NCBI GenBank assembly: GCA_941918925.1
Contig: OW799233.1
Location: 31,626,421 to 31,690,420 of the forward strand
DNA length: 64,000 bases
Reading direction: 5' to 3'
Source of the DNA: Phyto melanocephala
Taxonomy: Eukaryota > Arthropoda > Insecta > Diptera > Rhinophoridae
In this document: positions 55,670 through 64,000 of the stretch, piece by piece
How positions within the stretch are numbered: position 1 is the stretch's first letter
Layout of the letters: each line of letters opens with the position of its first letter
Notes under the pieces: generated by a model
Databases searched by the model: none
The model's input: only the letters and a program-made list of their open reading frames with translations
Told to the model about the DNA's origin: nothing
Translations under genes and position numbers: made by a program

Positions 55670-57343
55670 ATTTAAATTTAAAATTACAAAGTCGACGGTG
55701 AAAGACCCGTTAAGTTCATTTCGCATTAAACAATTTTCTATAGCATTTAAGCGCAAGGACGTACAGGACAGGTATATTTTTTTGAAAATTAGTTAAGATT
55801 ATTGGAAATAACGAAATGAATAACATTGTTAGGTCTTAGAAGTTCCATTCCAGACATTGCATTTTTGGTACACTTGAAATTTTATTTAATTAAGATGTAT
55901 AAAGCAAAAATTATGTATAATTCCCCTATATCATATAAATATAAAAAAATAAACATGTCACGCCTACCCTTAGGCCTACTTTTCATAAAATAAAAATTCT
56001 TAAATTAATGAGTTTATGTAGGAAATGTTTAAAATTAAGATATCTTCAGTATCCATATAAAAATGATGACCTCCGTCATTCATGAGTTGTTGCTAAAAAA
56101 AATTTTTGTCGTGGGCTTCTCAATAGGATTTTTTAAGAAAAGCTGTGACTTAAGCCGATAATAATGTAAATAAAAATAGTTTCTAAATTATAGAAACACA
56201 AAGCATACATTGTCATGTACCATTGTGGATGTGACAACTATCAGTGTTCTCCAAAACAATAAGTGTTCTTAACATTTCTTTTAATATGACGTTTATTGAT
56301 ATATAAAATACCAAAACTTCTATTCACACACATTTTTCAAAATACTTGTCAAGCATTTGACATATATGATGTTTGTTCATAGGTTTAATTAAAAACACTT
56401 TGTGATATCTTATTGTTAGACAAAATAACATAAATATTTAACACAGTTTGATTTTAAGAATTTTAGATGAAAACAAACACAATAAATGTGTGTACAACAA
56501 ACAACCCATACATGTTTCTTGCAACCTACAGTTTAGTTGAGACTGTGTGCATGTATAAACATTGCTGTGGTATTTATGACGGCCCAAATTGTTACCAAGA
56601 ACAAAAAAAGCAATTGTTAAAAAAAACAATAAAAAATATTAAAAACAGCCACAAAAAAGTTTGTGTTAATGCAGTGAGATAAGAAAACAATAGACGTGGA
56701 ATGATACATAAAGTCTTCAACGAAGAGAAAATACTGTATACTAAATATGCTCATACACATATTAAACGTATGTATGTTAATTATTTAAAGAATTGAAATA
56801 AATAAAATTAAAGTAAAAAAATTATTTAAGTTTCAAACAGAATAATTGAGGAATAACTTTCTTTCTTAAAGTTGCACAGTTGTTGCTGCATTATTTGAAA
56901 ATTGTATGCCCGTTTTTTTTAAATTCTTTTAACAGTTTTGACATTTTTTACATTTAAGGTGGTGTTAATAAATAAATATTTTTAAAGGTATTCACAGTCA
57001 CATTTTAAAATTTTATTGCTTTAAACAAGCAAGTTGTTTATTCCATATTGATTTTGTCCAATCGATCAATCAATTAATGTCATTCCTCACAAAAATACCT
57101 AAATTTTAATTTAAATTGTATTGAATTTTATTTAATGATTTTGAAGATTTTTCGGTAAGAGTATTTAGTATTTAAAATTTAAAATTTAAGCAAAAAGAAA
57201 GAAACTAAAATTCTGAGATTTAAATAAATTTAAAAACTTAATCAATTGATTTTGGAATTACGCAGCCTAAAATTTATTTATTTTTTGTTAATAAAATTAG
57301 TACGTACAAAAAAAAGTGTGGTATTTACAGTCGGATATTAAAG
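55670..57343. other. AT-rich non-coding stretch
   Basis: No gene or element supported. Open frames on both strands at 56438-56682 overlap each other and show no motif. Confidence 0.45.
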
Positions 57344-57619
57344 CCCGAAAAAAAATCACTGAACTTTTTTTTTAAGGAAGAATGTAAGTTGATAACTTAC
57401 TTTGTTAAGCATATTTCATCTCTTTTGTAGAATTTTTTACTTGAAGCACATGACTTTCGAAGCAAAGTATTGGCCTTTTCGAGGCAAAATATCACCTCAT
57501 TTTTGCTCGAGAAGACTAACACTTTGCCCCAAAAGTCATTTGCTTCAAGAAAAAAAGTCTTTACATACATAGTTATCAACTTTCATACTTCCTTCAAAAA
57601 GGTTTGTGATTTTTTCAGG
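57344..57619. mobile_element. MITE with ~48-bp inverted ends (CCCGAAAAAA)
   Basis: The left end CCCGAAAAAAAATCACTGAA, then a TTTTTTTTTAAGGAAG block and ATGTAAGTTGATAACT, pairs with the right end AGTTATCAACTTTCATACTT, CCTTCAAAAAGGTTTGTGAT, TTTTTCAGG. The 276-bp unit also has an inner imperfect inverted pair: ACTTGAAGCACATGACTTTC with GTCATTTGCTTCAAG. Non-coding. Confidence 0.7.
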
Positions 57620-58859
57620 TATCAACAATTTAAAAATTAATTATTTTTTTTAAACTGCGTTATAAAAACCTACATTTTCTGAGGTCAATCCGCTCGTATG
57701 TAACCCAGTTTTTAAAATAAATCCAATCAATTTTGGATACCAAATCTAAAACAGAAATAAAATTAAACAACAAAGCATTTTTTAAACTGGAGTTTAAATT
57801 GTTACACAACAATTTAAACAATCATAACTATTACCGGCTTATTTGTACTCAAACAGCCGGTTTATTCGATACTCGAAAATTGGGCATTTTAAAATATTCG
57901 ATGGGGGTGACAGACGTTATTACTTTTAACAAAATAATTCTTCTTAATTAACAATGGTTGGGTTTGTCATAGTAGCCAATAACACTCAAAACGTTTGACA
58001 AAAACTACAACATATCATAAATATATATTATATCACAATATATTATGATATAAAAAAGTAACCAGTTGATACAGGCTGACTTTTGTTTTTTGGTCATTTT
58101 TTTTATCGCAAGGGTCAGTATTCCATGTTTAATAGGCAAAGATTAATGCAGATCGAACGTTAGACTTAAATGATATTTTGTTGACAAGGCAAAAGAGAGA
58201 GAAATAAAGAGAGAGAGAGAGTTAAAAATTCTAAAAATAGTTCAATTAATTATAAGATTAGCAATATCTGCAATCGAGCTGTCAGCTTTTGTGTGAAATG
58301 TAATACAGTGAATTGGTGTTCTTAAGAATCTCATTCCCTAATTACATTGAAATTTTTTATGTGACTAATAAATATTATATTAATGATTACTATCAAATAC
58401 ATGTACTTATTTTCACCTGATGCTACCTACAAGTTTTATTCTAAAAATAAATAAACTTTTCCATTGATTTATTTTAACTTTCAATGCTAATCACTTTTGA
58501 CTACAATTTCTCCTTTTATATTAATACCGGACTTAAAAAGTGTCCTAAAAATTGCACAGAGGTTATAATTGCGAAATTAATGTCATCAAAAATCAATCTT
58601 CATAAAACATAGTACAAGTTTTATTCTTAACTGAAAAGAATCATAAAAAATGGCAAAGTTTCCCGCCAATAGTTAAAACGTATTTTCGACCACTGAATTG
58701 TTTTGAAAATTGCTAGATTCGACAGGAAAATAGCTGAATTCCAATCACTGATATCGACAAAAAAAAATTGTAAAACAATAATTTTTTCTCACTGCTATCT
58801 AACTTATGGCTAGAGCAGGACAAAACTAGAAATAATATGAAAAAAGAAAGGGTGGTTAC

Positions 58860-59135
58860 AAGGTGAACAACACTTTACAGGAGTTGTTAACACTACAGAT
58901 GATGATGTATTCCTTTTTTGCATATATTTTGCCAGGACTTTTTAAAATATTTTACTTCACATAGTAAGCTTTCGCGTGAGTTTGGAGTTTTGGAAAAACA
59001 CACGCAAAAACCATTTTGGTTTTGATGCATTGGCCAACTAAAGCAACAATAAAACCAGGCTGTTCTTTCAATATTTTACTTATTGTAGAATTACCAAGAC
59101 CACCTACAAATTAGAATCACCTTGCGTTGCTGTTG
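58860..59135 (-). pseudogene. Possible transposase or HTH-protein fragment
   Basis: One minus-strand frame reads GGLGNSTISKILKEQPGFIV, ALVGQCIKTKMVFACVFPKL, QTHAKAYYVK. The start resembles a helix-turn-helix of Tc1-like transposases (S.STISKIL). The rest is not recognised and no start or catalytic block is present. Could be chance. Confidence 0.25.
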
Positions 59136-59342
59136 GCAGACTTTAGTCTAACACGATGTAGTAAAAACTATGAATAGTTACCGAAATCAATTTGTTAAAA
59201 ACCTGGGAGTTTGACAGATAAAATTTACATCCAATAGTTAACAATCATCAAAAATATTACTTATAATCACAACAAAATTTTTTAAAAAAAAAAAAATTTT
59301 TTTAAAGAACATTAAATAAAGTCGAAACAATTAAAAACACAA

Positions 59343-60973
59343 TTAAGAGCACTATATTTGGCTGTGCCGAATCTTTTATACCCACCACCAATTTTCCGTT
59401 CTTTTATAGCTAGAGTTTTTTTCCCTGAAATCTTTTGTTTCCCGGGAATGCGAGATTAATATCCCGGGATCCCGCCGCACAACAAATATAAAGTAAATTT
59501 GTTTTTAATTAATTAAAAACTTTTTATTAAAATCCATAAAATAGTACATTATGTAAAAGAAACACTTCAAAACTAAAAAAATTAATAAAGAAACTTGAAT
59601 TTAAAATATAAATTGAGTAAAAATAATTTTTATTGAAAAAAATATTATTTTCTAGATACGAGATCAAATATGAGCACAAAAACAAAAATACAGGTACTTC
59701 AGCTATGAGATAAAAAAAAATCATTAGAATTTAATTTCAATATAAACAATATAAACATCTGCTTTCGAATTGTACCACAGTTTTTATTTCCCGGGATTAT
59801 TTTTCGGGATCCCGGGATCGGGAAGATTAAATAACTAAAATTCCCGGGAAATAACCCAATTTATAGCACAAAATGTATTTGTTTGTTATTAACAGTAATC
59901 GCTATGCAATAATCTCTTTATACTAAGATATGTATCACTTTCTTCGTATAACTTCGATATGCTAGTAAAATGTTTACGTAAATGCAGTCTTTCAATGAAA
60001 GTGGGCGTTAAAGAAGGCGTGTTGAAGTTGTTTCTACTAATGAATGCAACTTAGAGGTTTTAATATAGTCCTTTATTATTCCAAAATCTTTATTCATAGA
60101 GAAATTATATGAATTTGAGATAAGCCGTTATATGGGAGGTAGCCGTTAAAGTGGGCGCGTCACCTAAATTTTCCGGCATAACAATGACATTAACTAGAAA
60201 GATATCTGTAGCACCTCCAATTTTGTCGGTGTTATGAGCTTTTAAATTTCATTAACAGTGGATAACGTGAAAAGTGGGCGTTATAGTAGGCGTGTCGAAA
60301 TTATTTCTACTAATGAATGCAACTTAGATGTTTCAATATAGTCTTTTATTTTTCCAAAATCTTTATTCATAGAGAAATTATATGAATTTGAGGTAAAACG
60401 TTATATGGGAGGCGTAAAAGTAGTACGCATGTCATATTTATTTTCCGTTAGAACAAAGCATTTGACAAAAAAGCTATATTTGCACAATTTCAGAATCGTG
60501 CATCTAATTTTGTCAGTTTTATTAGGTTTTAAATTTTAAATATACCAAAAAATACACTGTGCGGTATAAATTTTCGTACATTTTGATCAGGGAAAAATAT
60601 TTTTTTTACTCAGGAAATATATATTCGAAGTTTCATGACTCTACGTTAATGGGTTTGGACACAATTTCATTTTATTCGATGTTAGGACACGGTTTTTTCG
60701 ACCTACTCTTGCTTTACGAGCTATAACTCTCTTCCAAATATTTCGATTTAGCCCATCTTCAATACAAAAACAAACCTTGTGTATAAGAAATATTCTGGCA
60801 AAATTTGAGCCCCCTAGCTTTTTCGGTGCGACCTCTATCGTGCTTTCAACAGACGGACGGACATAGCTAGATCGTCATAAAATGAAACCCCGATTCAGAA
60901 TATATATACTTTATGGGGTCTAAAATGGATGTTTCGATGTGTTACAAACGGAATGACAAAATGAATATACCCT
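59343..60973. mobile_element. DINE-1-like element, copy C, lacking the mariner insert
   Basis: The left end reads TTAAGAGCACTATATTTGGC, TGTGCCGAATCTTTTATACC, CACCACCAATTTT. The right end has TGCTTTCAACAGACGGACGG, ACATAGCTAG, ACTTTATGGGGTC, TTACAAACGGAATGACAAAA and TATACCC. It is closest to copies A and B (3791-5896, 13815-15598), but the site holding the mariner derivative there reads straight through here (TATCACTTTCTTCGTATAAC, TTCGATATGCTAG at 59932-59965). An unrelated insert occupies about 59400-59865. Confidence 0.65.
59400..59865. mobile_element. Unidentified insert with CCCGGGAT clusters
   Basis: Relative to copy A, about 465 extra bases interrupt copy C between AATTTT and AGCACAA. 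Both ends are rich in CCCGGGA: TTTCCCGGGAATGCGAG, ATCCCGGGATCCCGCCGC at 59438-59476, and TTTCCCGGGATTATTTTTCG, GGATCCCGGGATCGGG, TTCCCGGGAAATAACCC at 59787-59855. The inner part is AT-rich and non-coding. Edges are inferred from comparison only. Confidence 0.5.
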
Positions 60974-60974
60974 A

Positions 60975-62490
60975 TTCCTAATCATCTAATTCTATTACAA
61001 ATAAATTTTAAAATGATTTTTTTTTTAATTTTATTAAAACAAAAAATATCCCTTGAATAATATCTAGGATAGAGATTTTAGAAGTATACAATCAGTTTTT
61101 TTATCATATTTTTTCATAAATTTCATTGTCCTTGTTGCTAAGGATTAATTAAATTTTCTATGCTCTTGGAGAAATTTTATTTAAAATTTTCAATTACAGT
61201 GATATAGAATAACTCTCCAATATGCTTCCAAAAAGTTATATCCCGCAATATATCAGAAATTTATACAAATATTATCAATGTTTGCTTTTGATAATTAACT
61301 TTGATAGGCATTTCTGATTTGAGATAACACGTTGAAATTAATAGATTTGCTGAGGACTTGATTCTTTAAATTTTTTTTTTAAAGAAAATATTTTAATAGA
61401 CTGTCTATTTATTGCAATTTTTTCAATAAATTTAATATATTTTAGGATACAGTACAAATACAGTAAAATTAAACTCACTTCCTTTGCAAGTAGCTGTAAA
61501 GCTTTTAAAATACTTCAATTGCCAGCATTCATAAATGGTCATAAATATAAAACTTTATTGATGGAAAGTGGTTTAAACAGATTTCATAGCAAGTTGGCAG
61601 AAATAAAAAAAAAAAAATAATTTTTTTTATCAGACGTAATTCGATTTTTTTTTTTTTCATTTTGGTATCAATGTTTAAATAAACACAGTGTATGCACTTA
61701 AAAGAAATACCGTCAAGTATTTAAATTCAAAGCAGAAATAATATTTTATTAAAAAGAATCGGAAACAAGAACGGAAAACCACAACGAAAGAAAAAAAAAA
61801 CAAAAGCCAACTTCTAAAAGACTTAGACAGCAAACGTTATTCAACATAAAACAACAACGAAGAGAAACAGCAACAAAGTTTGTTATTGAAATCTTTGGTT
61901 TAGATTTACTATTCTTGTCATAAAGTTTGAAGTACAAACATACATACAGTTTTTTATAATTTTTTCTTTCATGCCATCTCAAAAATAAATGATTTTAATA
62001 AATGTCAAATAAAAAAGAAATAAAAGTCAATAACATACATACATACAAACTTAAATGTGTAAACACGCACAGACATTATGAAAATATAAATTTATTCAAA
62101 GAATTTCATTTGATTAGCATTTTAAGGCATGCATACCTGGAATTTTCGAAAAATAAATAATGACATCATAACAATTAAAAAAAGAAATAAGGCAAATACA
62201 CATAATGGTTTCTCGAGAAATTACTTTTATACAATTGACGGGTTAGAAATAATCTTATTTAACCGACCAACATGTTAATATGACCTTAGAAAAAAAAAAT
62301 GCTTTAAGATTATGGGTTTTTAAAGTGTTTTCCTATAATTATTTTAAAATTATTTAAACACTTTTTATTAAAAATGTAAACAATATTGTTAAAATTACAA
62401 ATTGTAGACATAGTTTTTTATGAAATTAAATGTTTTGTTTCTTAACATCTAATTTTTAAACGTTAAACAGAAATAAGTATTTATGTACGT
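60975..62490. other. AT-rich non-coding stretch
   Basis: No gene or mobile element supported. The 77-codon minus-strand frame at 61749-61982 is low-complexity and unassigned. Confidence 0.45.
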
Positions 62491-62725
62491 ATATGTCGTT
62501 AGTCACAAGTAGAAAGGCCCTAACTAAAATAATTGTAATTTTACAGGAAAAGATAAAAACATAACGGAAACTGTATTATCATAATGTAAACCTATTATTC
62601 TTCATACTATTGTATTTAATTCTTGTGTCGAGTGGTGTTTGTGTGAAAAATATTGAAATCACTGAAAAAATGAATTTCGCAAAAAGTACAAGTTAGGGCC
62701 TTTTTACTTGTGACCATCGACATAT
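62491..62725. mobile_element. MITE family 2 (GGTCACAAGT ends), copy 2
   Basis: Left end ATATGTCGTTAGTCACAAGT, AGAAAGGCCC; right end AGGGCCTTTTTACTTGTGAC, CATCGACATAT. Same length and interior as 27686-27919, with numerous point differences, so the copies are not very recent. Non-coding. Confidence 0.75.
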
Positions 62726-64000
62726 ACTTGTTTTTAAATTTTTAGTTTCATTATATCACTTTTACTTTCATATGCAACTGGTTGAAAAAAATAAACGTTA
62801 AAAAAGCCACTCACTCTACTCACATGCACACACTCGCACCTACATCCACTACTAGACAATATTTAATTGGTTGGTTGCAATATGTACTTTTAAGCACTTA
62901 CAGTTTTTTATTTCACTGTCTTGCCCAAGTGATTGTCAATCACTGTTTTTATTGCTACTCTTTTTGGGAGTTTTTGTAAAACTTAACTTTTTTTTAGCTA
63001 AACGTTTGACTCAATGTCAATCAGGTTTAAAAATTGGTTTTTATACCACATTTAAAGATAATTAAATTATTACATACGCACATATGCATATACAACAAAT
63101 TATTATGAGAGGTTAAAGATTTTTGACAGTTAATGAACTTCAAAGTATATAATTATAAAAAATTGTAAAAGTTAAAAAAGATTTAAAATTATAATTTGAG
63201 TTTAATTGCACTATTATGCCCTGGATGCTATTTATTGCTTTAGATCTAAGACTTTATTGTAAATCATTATTGTACATTTATAATTATAACAAAATAAAAA
63301 CATGTTAATGTATAAACTAACAGGTATTAATGGAAAATAGCGGTGACTATTTTTAATTTAGGGAAGCTTTGACATCTTTTCAAGATCATGTAATGAAAAT
63401 AAATAAATTGTTATATTTTCTTTTGTCCCAATAAATTTGGGTTAATAAATCTGTGGCAATAAGGAAAAATTAGTTATGTCTTTCAGGAAAACACCTTTGA
63501 ATTTTTTAATTGAATTTCAAAAATGGGTTTGCTTTAAAGTAGAGACTAATATTTAAATTTTATGCTTTCGAAATTAAGGAGCATATTCATTTTTATATAT
63601 AAAGATAGATTATAAGTTAAAATAAGTTGTTATTCCAATTGATATTGTTCTTTGAAAAAATAGAGGCAATAAGTTTTTACGCTATAACTTCCTGTAGAGT
63701 TGTCTAAAATTGTTAAGAACTTTCCAGAGTGTAGTTAGTATCTTGATTTCCGGCATTACAGTGATGCGATTATCTAAATTAAAGCTTATGTCGACTTAAG
63801 CAGTTTTTCCTTTTTAGAACAGAAATGTAGTTGTGGTAGTCTTTAGTTTCCGAGTTGAAATTTATAATATATACTTCAAATTGTATTATAATTTTTTTAA
63901 GATTTTTAGTAAATAAGAAAATATGTACATATGCGTATAGTCCATAACTTGTAATCTTTATCAAATTATTTTGATTGTTTATATCAGAAATTTTTCAAAG
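62726..64000. other. AT-rich non-coding stretch to window end
   Basis: Nothing recognisable. The patch 62800-62960 is somewhat less AT-rich (CACATGCACACACTCGCACC, GTGATTGTCAATCACTG), but its 60-odd-codon open frames match no known protein. Confidence 0.4.

Noticed and set aside
1..64000. Endogenous viral elements or retroviral gag/pol/env
   Set aside because: No LTR pairs, reverse transcriptase motifs beyond the LINE tail, or viral structural motifs were recognised.

Overview
The window is eukaryotic, very AT-rich and intron-bearing. It looks like a higher fly (Schizophora), and the repeat style and base composition would fit a blowfly or relative. The species call is an inference; nothing in the sequence fixes it. 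Only two host protein-coding genes can be supported, both between about 12.2 and 22.7 kb. The first, on the plus strand, is the C-terminal nine exons of a nose-resistant-to-fluoxetine (NRF-6/drop-dead family) multi-pass acyltransferase-like membrane protein (12274-19519). Its N-terminal exons are not visible. The second, on the minus strand, is an MCM8-type gene, the likely counterpart of Drosophila rec (22623 down to 19721). It has four exons with consistent splice phases. The two genes converge tail to tail with only about 200 bases between their last identified coding bases. The last identified rec exon ends at a good splice donor whose downstream exon I cannot find.

Most of what else can be recognised is mobile DNA. 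From 1 to 12 kb there are several MITE families, DINE-1/INE-1-like (Helentron-type) elements recognised by a common GCCGAAT-bearing end, decayed Tc1/mariner transposase pieces, and two consecutive arrays of a ~121-bp unit. The second array stops 33 bases before a splice acceptor of the NRF gene. The NRF introns carry more of the same: a MITE, a DINE-1-like copy with a mariner derivative inside it, and an ~880-bp TIR element with five copies of a CGTACGTGAC motif. The first rec intron carries a MITE with an intact 9-bp target duplication.

From 22.7 to 64 kb I find no convincing host gene. This is intergenic sequence or a giant intron, populated by dispersed elements: a second CGTACGTGAC element (28.5 kb), an internally deleted piggyBac-like element (31.2 kb), two mariner derivatives sharing the same internal deletions (34.8 and 37.5 kb), nested DINE-1-like elements (39.7 kb), a decayed mariner transposase (43.8 kb), a three-unit tRNA-derived SINE-like array with a CCTA tail (45.0 kb), a non-LTR retrotransposon 3' fragment (55.2 kb) and further MITEs. 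No RNA gene, CRISPR array or viral insertion could be supported.

No new multi-gene system is evident. The observations most worth following are the rec/MCM8 gene with a replaced arginine-finger motif, the iteron-bearing TIR element, the MITE family with 8-9 bp target duplications, and a filled/empty-site comparison inside one repeat family.
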